Source: Oxyruncus cristatus (lineage: Eukaryota > Chordata > Aves > Passeriformes > Cotingidae). Taken from it: DNA of 64,000 nucleotides. The notes beneath the pieces were generated by a model. It made no database searches. It had not been told where the DNA came from and saw only the letters and a list, made by a program, of their open reading frames with translations. The position numbers and the translations under genes are program-made. The stretch covers positions 101,812-165,811 of the forward strand of contig VXAY01001311.1 in the NCBI GenBank assembly GCA_013399855.1. The letters are read 5' to 3'. Of the stretch, positions 1-10,472 are shown piece by piece (within the stretch, counting starts at the first letter, position 1; every line of letters begins with the position of its first letter).

Positions 1-2752
1 AAGAAGAAACAAAGGTCCCGAACAAACTGGGAGAGGAAATCAGCTGTTAATAATAGTGAAAAAAGGGTTTCCTGGGCTCTTCTTGACCCTGAAGTTCACT
101 CAGAATTTGTTATCATTTTGGTAAAATACAGTTAGGTGAATTTCTCAGCATTGTTGTAGTGTGACTAGTACCGAAGGCATCCCATGTTTGCAATCTTATC
201 TGCTTTATGTTCATAAATACAGGTGTGTAAAAAAATTGAAGGTGTATAATATGCAAGACCTCATTTTAAAAATCCCTTTAAAACACTCTGACAGAATTCC
301 ATTGTTACAGCAAGCCTGTACTGTGCCTGTTTTAATGGGGCACTGGGCTGAGGGTGCTACTGCTGCAACAATATAACAGTAACAGGAGAAGAGAAACCTT
401 GGCATCTTCCTTCAGATGCCTTCCCTCTCCTTTCTGCGACTATACATTTTAAGGCTTCCAGCCCATCAAAATAACTCAGAAGACAAATGGAGTCTGTGAG
501 CTCACAGTCTGGTTTTTGGGAGATGGACAAACTGATGTCATATGGAGCCTGGTTTGGCATCAATTCACAGAGAGGATGAGCTTTTGGCATGCCACGTTGG
601 ATAATGTTATCGTCTCTGCCGGGTACCAGGGGAGCAGATGTTCCCTGGGTGGCCCCAGGCTGGTAGTTATCGTATGTACACTTGACAAAATTCTACAGAG
701 CAGGCTGTTTGAAACATTTTGAGACTTCCATGTCCTGTCTGTTCAGTGCTGTTTGGCAGCTGGTTTGGCCTGGCACCTTTTCAGACTAGCTGAAATCAAT
801 TAATATATGTTATTGAGCTTAAACAGGTCCTGGACAAGATCTGTGGCAACATCACCGAATAGAGAAGAGTAGTGACAATCTTTGGTATCACAGTCCACAG
901 TATTGAAGTTTTCTCTAAGGGAAGGAGTGCATTTGTATGTGACTGGGTCACAAATGCAGGAAATCAGGTTTTCAGTGTTCAGAATCAAGTGAACCCTGTG
1001 GCTCATGGAAAGTTTTAAAGTCCTCTTCTTTTCATAGTTGTGCCAGAACCAGGGCAGACATGCATCATCATTAGGAGTGACACTGTACACACTTTTAAGA
1101 AAGGAAAGCTGCTATTCTTGAGTATATGAGAAAGAAGAGATCACTGCTGTGCTAAGGAGGATAGGTTAGGGAATGGCACTATGGATTAGTCAAACCAGAG
1201 CAGAACATGTTGCCTTTCCTAGGGCAGCTTTCCCACACCTTTTGGCATGGCAGTTCACCTCTACTACTTATGTGTGTATGGATCCTCATAAAAAGAACAA
1301 GGAAGCATAGACAGGAAAATCTTCCAGTCCAAACGAATAAATCCAGGGCTGGCTGCATTAAAAAGTAATGGCTATTTCCAGAGAAAATGGGAAGTTGAGT
1401 AGCAGATTCAATGACCAATTCCATTTAATTAACCTCCATTTCCCCTATCCCACGCCAGCCCCAATGCCCCCTCTTGCACAGTGGGAAGAGCCCATGCTGT
1501 AGTCAGTCTGGAGCTGTGTGTGCTCTGGCTGGCAGGCAGTGTTTGTACATGGAATTATCTACTTCAGTGCTGAAAACAGAGTACTGAGCAGCTGAGCTCA
1601 ACCTGCTCCCACAATCCAAGAACAAACACTGTGTTTCTCTGTCCTACCCTGCTGCAACTTTTCACAGGACTTTTACAAATATTTTAAAGACAGATTTTCC
1701 TTTGAGAGAGTTTCAAATGGGCCTGGATTCACTGATCTTGTTGTGGTCCAGGGAGATGGGGACATAATAAAAACATGAAGATAAACGTCTTTTCCTTTTA
1801 TGTGACTTAGGCAAAAAATAAGCAAAAATTTTAATGGTTAGTGGATTTTATGAGAAGGGTAGTTTCCTTATAAGATCAAGAAAGTGGATTATCACTGGGG
1901 AAAGAAAATGGTTAAGAAAAAATATGAAAAGTATTACTGAAAGATTGTGGATGTCATGATTTCTCAGTGCAAACTTGAGACTGTCTTAAAAGTCTGTGTC
2001 TGAAAAAGAGTAAAAGATAAGTATTCTCTGATAATAGAAACCAAGTATTTTAAATGTTTATACTCATTTTAAATGTTGAAATGTTTAAATGTTAAATTCT
2101 GTTTACAATGAAAGAGATAGTTTAAAATAAAAAAGATTAACTCTGATTTGCTGCAAAGATCAGATGGAAGAACAAAGTCTACCTACAAACTTGTGTTGTA
2201 GCTCAAGCATTTACCATGTATGGATTATTTACCAAGTGTGGATTAGCATTTATCTGCCATTTCATTAGTTATGTTAGGTGAGTATTTATCTAATGTTCTT
2301 TTTCAAAAGGAAACAAGAAGCAAAAGCTAACAAACCAAACCAGTTGAAGAACTTGAATTGTTCTTCCTGTTGGAATTTTCTTACAACTGCTCTAATTGTG
2401 TAAAGAGAAAATTAGGAGGGGAAAAAAGGATGTCTAACCTACTGCGAAAGATCATTAAGGAATTCTCTCAAGGAGGGTTGGCAAGGTTTCCACTGCTTTA
2501 CTGGTTCAGTAGATGGACTTCAAAATTTTTGGTAAATGTTGCTGCCATGAAGTAGGTATACTAAATGCCATATTCCTAAATTAAGTAAAGCAGTTCAGGG
2601 AAAGTCATGATCTGCCCTGGGATTATTAGGTGTGGCTTTCCCTCTGAAGTGTACTCAAAAGGTTCCAAATACTGAACAACTGTTTTATTTGAATGGATTT
2701 TCTGTAACTTGTCTTCTTACTGAACTCTGATATAAGCTGCATCTTACTGGGT
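1..2752 (+). other. BCAT1: BCAT1 intron (3' part, enters window from upstream)
   Basis: This stretch lies upstream of the first BCAT1 exon in the window. I looked for the preceding BCAT1 exon, which in vertebrates encodes an NLFLYW-like segment, and did not find it, so the whole stretch is read as intron. It is AT-rich, has no recognisable interspersed repeat until the small CR1 piece at 2753, and contains no + strand coding segment. A minus-strand open segment at 800-1082 is discussed in the findings. Confidence 0.75.
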
Positions 2753-2800
2753 ACCATAGAATTATGGAATATGCTGGGTTTGAAGGGACCCACATGTTTG
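2753..2800 (-). repeat. CR1 LINE 3'-end fragment (short, degraded)
   Basis: The segment reads like the reverse complement of a CR1 3' terminus: a decayed copy of the terminal 8-mer (ATAGAATTATGGAAT), then GGGTTTGAAGGGACC. It sits in a BCAT1 intron about 80 bp upstream of an exon. It is too short to assign to a subfamily. Confidence 0.6.
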
Positions 2801-2879
2801 GTGTAGCATCAGTAAACATGTTTTTCTGTTACTTTGGTTGGTTTTTAACTGGTGTTACTATTTCTTCTGTGTTTGACAG

Positions 2880-2965
2880 AAAATGAACTGGCAACCCCAC
2901 CTTTAGATGGCATCATCCTTCCAGGAGTGACAAGGCAAAGCATTTTGGATCTGGCACGCAACTGG
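2880..2965 (+). CDS. BCAT1: BCAT1 coding exon (fourth from last)
   Basis: This exon encodes 28 full codons reading [20 protein letters not shown] and onward to LARNW, plus two bases that complete a codon begun in the preceding exon. The reading is nearly identical to the [17 protein letters not shown] segment of vertebrate branched-chain aminotransferase 1. The acceptor is a T-rich tract ending TTTGACAG. The donor is TGG|GTTAGT, less typical than a GTAAGT or GTGAGT site. BCAT1 is the cytosolic PLP-dependent (fold type IV) enzyme that transfers the amino group of leucine, isoleucine and valine to 2-oxoglutarate. The GVT loop here corresponds to the turn that helps hold the PLP phosphate in structures of the family. 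The exon ends in phase 0, matching the next one. Identification is from remembered family sequence, not a search. Confidence 0.95.
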
Positions 2966-5180
2966 GTTAGTGTTTTGGCCTTGGCGGTAATAGTTTCAAA
3001 TATCCTCTTATAATGTCAACAGAAATAAACATTTCTGGTGTTCAGTATCTTAAAGTTCAACTGATCTGGTTGAATCATGGAATCATAGAATGACCTGGGT
3101 TGAAAGGGACCTTAAAAGATCATCTTGTTCCACCCTCCTGCCATGGTCAGGGGCACCTTCCTCCAGACCAGATTGCTCAGAGGCCCATCCAACCTGGACA
3201 TTTAAAGGCATCTATTCCAACCTCCCTGCAATGAGTAGGGACATCTTCAACTAGATCAAATGGCTCAGAGTCATATCCAACCTGTCTGAAAATCTACTTC
3301 CAAGGTCCCTCTGGATGGCATCCCTTCCCTCTGGCATGACAATCACGCCACAAAGCCTGGTGTTGCTGACAAACTTGCTGAGGGTGCACTCAATCCCTCA
3401 ACCTAAGTGGGAACTAAGGGCATGCAAATTCATGGGTTCCCAACAACATCAAGATACCCACACCTGTCACACAGAACAATACCAATCTTGTTAAAGTAGC
3501 TCCATGTGGTATTTAACATGAAAATTCTCATTAAATCCACCGGTACCAGCAACTTAAAGCAAGGAAACAAAGAATTACCATGCATGACCACAGCTCTACT
3601 TCAGTCATCAGCACACTATTTCTCCATTTAGTTCTCATGCTTTCAGTCTTGTTTCCACTAACTAGCATGCAGCCTAGCTAGCCACAGTCTTGAAGTCATC
3701 CGTCTGCTTCCAGTTCCTGTTCTGTACTGTAGCCACCCCAGAACTTACTTGGACTCTTGGGACTACCTCATACCTTGAAATGCAGCAATCTGTTCGCTCT
3801 GCCTGTACTGTATTCAAAGGTTTTACTGTGTCTTGGGTAAAAATAAGGGCTCATCAAGCCCAGTATCCTGTCTCCTGGTTTTGGCCAGGCTTACGTTTAG
3901 CGTGGAACAGCAGGAATAACACAGGCATGTGTGATACCTTCTCCCCGTTATTAACTCAGCCTCCAACCACACATATCTGAAAGACTTCCAGAAATAGAGT
4001 TCATAGTTATATCACTTAAACATAACTTGCAGTGAGGAGTGCTGGGCATGTATCTCATGGTGCATGTGTGCCCCTGATGAGCTGCCCTGAATTTTTATGT
4101 ATCTTTATTTGTATTGGTACTCCCCAAGTGCAGATATGCACGCACACTTGTCAATCCCACCTCTCTTACAAGACAGACAGACATTTCCAGTTGATACGGC
4201 TTCTTTTGTGAGATGCCAGGTTCTCACCTTAGTCCTCTTAAATAATCTACTCTCACAAAAGCTGTTCTCTTCTTCCTGACATCCATTCCCTAACCTGTCC
4301 GAAACGCTGCTTACACGTCATCCCTGCCTCTCTCTCTCCAGATCCTCTCCTGTCCAGAGCTAACCATATTTTCTGCCATCATAAGCATATCTGTTCATGT
4401 TAAAAAGCTTCCATATAAAACAAGCTTTAGTTTGGTCTGATAGGACAGTAATGCCCCCATAAATCCATGATATAAAAATATAAAAGTTTGATGTTTATTT
4501 TTTTCTTTTAAACACATCCCCTCAATCAGTTGCTATGCATTCTTCAACACTTCTGGGAGGTAAAACACTTCCAGTGTTAAGACTGTCCAATGTGAATTCC
4601 TTTGTTCATACCTGCAGTACGGTTAATTTTTGTATATGACAGCTGTGTGCAGGCTACAGTGTGAAATTTCACTAGGGATTAAAAAAACATATCACATCTA
4701 GTTTGCCTTGCAGGTGGAATTAACAGAATGTATTTTGCTTGGGAATCAGTGATTCTGAGTGTAGGATGCAAAGGTTCTCTTGAGATAATTGAGTAATTTT
4801 GGTACAAAGTCAAGCATGTTAGAGACCATGAGCAGTCAGATCGCGTGTCACGTAACAAATGACAAATTCTTCGATGTTGCTCACTAGTGTGATTCTGTAC
4901 TGTTCTGTGATTCTGATATTCTGTCCTAAAACAGAGGGAAGTGTCACCGAGCCATCAGCATTGTACCTGGCAAACCGTCGGCTTCCTTGAAGGTTGTTCT
5001 TTTGGTCAAAGTCTATGTTGTGTGATTCTGAGAGGTTTGAAAAGATCACAAGTTCAGAGCCAAAACCTGACTGATTGCCACTGGGCTAATAATTCTATTA
5101 ATGATGTTTCTACACGGAAAACAAAAATGCAAACATTTTTAAACTTTCTACAATTTTTATGGTTGATTCTTCTTGTGCAG
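2966..5180 (+). other. BCAT1: BCAT1 intron
   Basis: This intron of about 2.2 kb runs between the exons ending at 2965 and starting at 5181. It contains a degraded CR1 fragment at 3073-3430. The rest is unremarkable AT-rich sequence, except for 4819-5085, where the minus strand is open and CpG dinucleotides are clustered (see findings). A minus-strand AATAAA lies at 4494-4499. Confidence 0.85.
3073..3430 (-). repeat. CR1 LINE fragment, antisense to BCAT1, internally deleted
   Basis: The start reads AATCATGGAATCATAGAATG followed by GGGTTGAAAGGGACCTT, the reverse complement of a CR1 3' end including two copies of the terminal 8-mer. It continues through the typical CCATGG..GGGGCACCTTCC and CATCCAACCTGG blocks. 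From about 3356 the text TGCTGACAAACTTGCTGAGG is the reverse complement of the FADD region late in the CR1 reverse transcriptase. That block normally lies much further from the 3' end, so this is either an internally deleted copy or two abutting fragments. Confidence 0.8.
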
Positions 5181-5321
5181 GGAGAATTCAAAGTGTCTGA
5201 GCGATACATCACCATGAGTGATCTGACAGCTGCCTTGGAAGAGGGCAGAGTAAAGGAGATGTTTGGTGCTGGGACAGCTTGTGTTGTATGTCCTATCTCT
5301 AAAATTTTATATAAGGGCAAG
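5181..5321 (+). CDS. BCAT1: BCAT1 coding exon (third from last) with CXXC redox motif
   Basis: This exon has 47 whole codons, running from [12 protein letters not shown] to KILYKGK, in phase 0 at both ends. It begins after TTCTTGTGCAG and ends AAG|GTAAGA, both strong splice sites. Residues 31-37 read GTACVVC. The CVVC is the redox-active CXXC pair characteristic of mammalian BCAT enzymes (CVVC in the cytosolic form, CQVC in the mitochondrial form), so the encoded protein is the cytosolic paralogue. The preceding GTA residues belong to the active-site turn that contacts the substrate carboxylate in family structures. No frameshift or stop is present. Only about 95 bp separate its 5' edge from the minus-strand open segment at 4819-5085. 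Confidence 0.97.
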
Positions 5322-6420
5322 GTAAGAAAATGTCTCTTTTTTTTTCTTCCTTCCTGCTTTCTTCAGAATTTTATCATAATTAATTGCAGCTGAAGCAAGA
5401 AACAAGGGAGATGGAAAAGGAGTGCTGCCTGGAAAGGTGAACAGTGTTTCCCAAGTGAGTTACTGGTGTGTTGTAGGAAGGGAACTTTCCCTCTTGTTTT
5501 TTTCAATAGTTAAAACCATAAAATTTCAATTCTGTGGAAAATTTAAAAAAAACCCCAAATCCCACGCCCCAGCCTGTTCGCAAATACAGAAAAATATATT
5601 TTCCCATGTTTCTTTTATTAAACATTTTTTCCCAAAGCTAAGGCACCTGGGAAAGGTGAGGAGAGGAAAGACTTTTACCGGGAACCAAATTTCTGGGCCA
5701 CTGCAGGGTTTCCTTCTCAAGTTTATCTCTTCTTCACCCCTCGTTGCAGCTCTGATGGAAGAGCTGTTTCAGGAGAGTGCATGGCTGCTTCCACCTGCTA
5801 TGGACATATGGGAGATTTCTCCTGCACAGGTGGAACACCACAGGCATTCAGAGTGTTAAGCTGACTTGATGCTATTTAGCCAGCACAAAGTTGGTTGGGG
5901 TTTTGCAGTTGCATATAGGGATGTGCTTTGTTCTATTAAATATGATAAGCAGAGTAATTGGCTGTTAGGTGATACTTCTTGAATTAATGAACTAGAATAA
6001 ATGTATTATTATCTGATGCTAAGAGAATATGAGAGACATCAAGCTGAGTGGTAAGTTCTACAAACGTAAGTGTTGCATTTCTACATGATGTACTTTGAAA
6101 TGAAATACTGTATATAATGTTACTACTCTTGCCTATACAATATTCCCTCTGTTTTGGACAGATCTTTTGGAAGGCTTAATTAGCCTTTATTTAAAAACAG
6201 CATAACAGTTCAACTAATCTAACTTTTCACTGCTTCAGCGTGCCCTCCTGTAAAAAACCCATCGCAACAAGCTTTGCCTACTCGTCAGGAGGTCTAAACA
6301 GCATGATAAATATTTATTAAAATTCTTGGCAACCATAAGGCATTCATATGTATATAAGGCTATTATTACATGTTACTTTCTTTTTCTCTCCCCCTCTCCT
6401 GCTCCTTTATTCCACGTCAG
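5322..6420 (+). other. BCAT1: BCAT1 intron
   Basis: This intron of about 1.1 kb lies between two exons in matching phase. I see no repeat, RNA gene or coding segment in it. The end has a long pyrimidine tract before CCACGTCAG, the acceptor of the next exon. Confidence 0.9.
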
Positions 6421-6495
6421 CATTTGCACATTCCAACTATGGAGAATGGGCCTGAGTTAACAACTCGTTTCCTGAATAAGCTGACTGATATCCAG
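6421..6495 (+). CDS. BCAT1: BCAT1 coding exon (penultimate)
   Basis: This exon has 25 whole codons from HLHIPTMENGPEL to NKLTDIQ, in phase 0 at both ends. The HIPTMENGP block is one of the most conserved C-terminal motifs of eukaryotic branched-chain aminotransferases. The acceptor is preceded by a long C/T tract (TTTTTCTCTCCCCCTCTCCT) and the donor is CAG|GTAAGG. The start after the lysine of the preceding exon gives KGKHLHIP. This matches the mitochondrial paralogue's NLHIP at the junction slightly better than mammalian BCAT1's TIHIP, although the CVVC upstream still argues for BCAT1. Confidence 0.97.
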
Positions 6496-9400
6496 GTAAG
6501 GTGTTTCCTCCTCTATAACCAGATAAAATAATAAAAGATGAACATTTGAAAGCATTGGAAAATAATCTTTTTGGTAGTGGTGCTGTAGAAAGCATTATAT
6601 AATAATATAGACTGTTTTGTTTAGTGTGATTATTCTATCAATTTTCTTCTTTTTTCTTTGAGAAAATATAATAAGGATGAAGTGTTAGAGAGTTTTTCCC
6701 TGTTCATCTTGGAAGCCGGATAAGAGTTGCAAGATATGACTGTTATCAGTGACATCTAATCCTGTTGTTATAGGTTCCTTTTTAAGGGGAAAAAATAGGA
6801 TTATGAAGAATCTTAACCACGATTGCAAACGAGTACGGGCTAATCAGTAAAGTGATGGGTGAAACAGCAAACACTCACTGGATGCAGCCAGCTGATCACT
6901 GTTTCTCTTTCTCCGCATCTTTCCAATCACACAGTCACTTCTTGTTCTTAAAACAGTTCCCTGTTTCCGTTCTACATTCTTAACTTTTGGCTCAAGATGC
7001 TAAATTTGCCACTAAAATTTGTAACTTCTTAGCCGTAATCCTGTGATATGTGTCTTTCTCCCTTGCCCAATAGATAGTGACTAGCTTAAGACAAATTTAT
7101 CCAGCCTTCTCCCTGAGGCTTCTTCCATGCCCTCCCTGATCACATAATCACAGAATGGATCAGGCTAGAAGGGACCACAGTGGATCATCTGGTCCAACCT
7201 CCCTGCTCAAGCAGGGCCGTACTAGAGCATGTTGTACAGAATTGCATCCAGACAGTTCTTGTATTTCTCCAGTGAGAGAGACTCCACAAGCTTTCTGGAC
7301 AACCTATTCCAGTGCACAGTCACCTCCACAGTAAAGAAGTTCTTCCTCATATTTGGGTGGAATTTTCTGTGCATCAGTTTCTGCCCATTGCCTCTCTTGG
7401 TTTTCCATCACCAACCATGGCTCAGGAGGAGGCTGAAAAAGTGTAGATTGTTACTAAACATTATTTTTCTTTGACCTTTTCACTTTACAACTGTGCATAT
7501 GGACCTTTTGCTTTCAACTGTGTACATACCCCATATTCATTAATTGCATGCCAAGAATAAATTCATTACTCCTGGAACTATTATGAATGTATTTACTCCT
7601 GAGTTCTTGTCCCAAGCCTTCCTTGGGCTCATATCCAATTGGGCCCCAGGATGTCATACAGAAAACAGTGCTGCAACACACAAAATTAAATATCTAATGT
7701 TCTTAAAATGTCAGGGGAGTTCTCCGGATCTTTGACCAAGATCTTTTATATTTTCTACCAGGAGGGCAAAATAAAAGATCTCTTTGCAGTATCACTGGAC
7801 TATGGTCATATCATTTGGACAGTTTGAGGCTTTTCTTCCAAAGAATTTTCAAGTTCTGAAGAATAAATTTCAATGGAAATTACAGCCAAACACGGCTTTG
7901 ATCTCTGTGCTGTTGCCTGAACTAGGGCAATGTATCCATTTTATGCTGAACAACAGACATTTGTAAAAAAGTAAAAATTCTCAGCACCACCACTGTCCTG
8001 CATGTGAACCTCTGACCAGGAGATGCAGGGCTCCGTATCCAGTACTATTATACCAATTCCCTTGTGTATAATGCATGCTTTTTTAACATTTTCATACTCT
8101 CTCCATTATTGTGTTTCCAACTCTGTTTTCATGCTGCTTATTGTTCTTTCAAAAGTTCTGCTGTGTTCAACAGAATTTCTTTGGGTGTGAACAGCTGTTC
8201 AGTGGAATTAGAGCTAGAGTGACAAATTAGAAACTCATGGGCAGAACCGATTCCATTTCTCATGCCAATTGAGAGGGACAGTAGTAGAACTGCAATACAC
8301 ATTTCCCTTCCTGTCACTGAGTAGATACTGTGATTACTAAAAGCTGATAAAGACTTCAGATTAAATCATTTACATTGTATAAAGTAATGGTTTATTTATG
8401 AACTAATTAGTGATAGTAAAATGTCTTCTATAACCCTTTGAGTTAGAAGATTTAGGGGTGAGATCCTTTTCTCTGGGAATATACTCACTGAAATACCACT
8501 CTGGTGTTTCTGTGGGTTTCTATTAATGCTTTGAGATAAACAAGCTCTTGCTATACCCTTTAAAACATAGATTAAGATGCAGCTTGAAAGGGTTGGATAG
8601 AAAGTAAGATATGTTGCTTATGCTACATGATATAAAATATATGTAAACACTGCAATCAAGACAGCAGTGAACAGATATTTAGTCCACCCCGTCTTTCTCA
8701 AAGTTGCACAATCTAAATGGATAGGCCACTGGAAAACAACCAAGGAAGGAGAATGAATGTGTTAATTCTTAAAAAGCAAGACTTGGGTGTGGTGGGCAGT
8801 GTAAGAGAGATGGGATTGACAAGCCTGAAGTCACAAAGTCTTTGGCAGAATTACAAAAGGAAGCTAAACCATCTTTTATTTCCAGAATGAAAACATCTTG
8901 ATTGTGGTATCACATTTCATTCCCTCTTTAGTTCTGGAAGCAGATGCAAACTGTAGGCGAATGGCAACCCAGACCAGTCCTTGAAATTTCTGGTCAGCAT
9001 CAGAGAATTACATGATACCACTACCTAAAACCAACAAAATTTACAAATAAGCTCCTGGCCTTTGCCTGCTCTCTGGTTTGGAGGAGGTGGGGATGCCACC
9101 TTTTCCCTGAGAGGCAGTAGGGTGAAAGACATCTCTTTTTTCTCCCTTTGCCCCCTTCCTCAGCAGAATTGCCTCACATGAAGGTAATGTAGTGTTTTGT
9201 GGTTAAACTAACGATACATCTGCTTTACCTTGGTTGTAATTCCCAAGGCAACCACACTGACTACTGGGAATATAATGTGAAAATCCTTAGCAATTTGTGC
9301 AAGGTCCTCTGTAGCACCTGACCAGTGTTCAATCAACTGCATTGCAGACTGAAGAACAGGAGCAGCAGAATTAGTAATGAAAAGAAAAAGTAGATGTGAC

Positions 9401-10430
9401 ACACAGGAAGGTCATGTAGAGGCCTTACCCGCTGGATTAAAGAGTAAAACACAAGCACAATGAACAACACTTCTTTGTGGATCTCTAAGTGTGTTTTTTC
9501 TGGCTCATCCTGATTTGGAGCTGTTGTCTTCTCCCTGTCCCTTTATCTCCTCTCCTGATGATGTAGAACCTGGATTGGAGGAGCTCCTTTTATCCATTCC
9601 AGATAAACTATCATTAAGTGATCTTTTCAGTCTGCATAAAGCCTCTTTATTTCTTGGTTGAAAGTGTTTTTAAGCTCCCTGAATGTAGCTTAAAAGGGAA
9701 AAGACTCCCAACTCACATCTGACCTAGTGTGTCCACCACTGTTTTATTTACTTAGTTGAGCCCTGTGTGTGTTTTGGGGTCTCCCTGGAGCATTGTTTAT
9801 AGGACTGGTGACAGAGCTTTAGAACATGGAGCCTATTTAGCAAGCAAAAGTGTTTTCCTTGGGACTGTATCCTTTCCTGGAAGGATACAACTCCATGCCA
9901 TAAGTTGCCTTTGTTTCTGCCTGGTGATCCTGTTGGCTTGTGTATGGAAAGATGACTTGTTTTATTTTGGATTACAATTCTCTCTAATTGTACTCTCTGA
10001 TATTTGTGATGGTTTTATTTCACATTCAGTCAGAATGTTGTAATAAAAAGCCACCTTGAAAACAAAAAGAAATAAAAAGTGTTTGTTTATTGGAGCTTGA
10101 GCAGGGGCTTACTTAGGAGAAAATTAGTGAGCAGACCTCAGGGAGTAACTGCATTAAACTGATGGAAGTGAAGCAGGACTATTCTGTATCATGTCCAGTC
10201 AGCATCAGTATTGCCCCTTCCTAGTCTACCTACTGGAATATGCTTAAAGCTTCAAGCTACTTTTAGGCTGTGCTTAAATCAAAGACAGAAGTAAAGGCAT
10301 AAGAAATAGTGTAAACTACTATCAGAGTACTGGATGTGAATCTTTCTGAGGGCAGACCTAATAATTTATCATAACTGTACACTGTTTCTTTTAACTTCTA
10401 TTCTTAAATTCCATTTTTGCTTTGTTTCAG
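6496..10430 (+). other. BCAT1: BCAT1 last intron
   Basis: This intron of about 3.9 kb precedes the terminal coding exon. It carries one CR1 copy at 7141-7405. The rest shows no repeat family I recognise. A minus-strand 120-base open segment at 9229-9348 with good splice-like borders is described in the findings. Confidence 0.9.
7141..7405 (-). repeat. CR1 LINE 3'-end fragment
   Basis: The segment starts ATAATCACAGAATGGATCAG (the reverse complement of the CR1 terminal repeat). It then follows the CR1 consensus order in reverse: GGGACCACAGTGGATCATCT, GGTCCAACCTCCCTGCTCAA, then the block on dents CCAGTGAGAGAGACTCCACA and AAAGAAGTTCTTCCTCAT. It is a 5'-truncated copy, antisense to BCAT1, within the last intron. 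The wording differs from the copies at 52.1 and 59.5 kb, which suggests a different, probably older, CR1 subfamily. Confidence 0.85.
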
Positions 10431-10472
10431 TATGGAAGAGAAGACAGCGATTGGGCGGTGCTGGTGTCATGA
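10431..10472 (+). CDS. BCAT1: BCAT1 terminal coding exon with stop codon
   Basis: This exon has 13 codons reading YGREDSDWAVLVS followed by TGA. Mammalian BCAT1 ends YGREESDWTIVLS, so the C-terminus has the same length with conservative changes. The acceptor is CTTTGTTTCAG after a T-rich tract, and the phase (0) matches the penultimate exon. The four exons in this window give the final 113 residues of a protein that is about 386 residues in human. Confidence 0.96.
   Translation, partial: YGREDSDWAVLVS

Noticed and set aside
4941..5180. The open frame that extends the BCAT1 exon upstream on the + strand (4941-5393 overall).
   Set aside because: The acceptor TTCTTGTGCAG at 5180 and the conserved start GEFKVSER show that the exon begins at 5181. 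The upstream part is intron that happens to be open.
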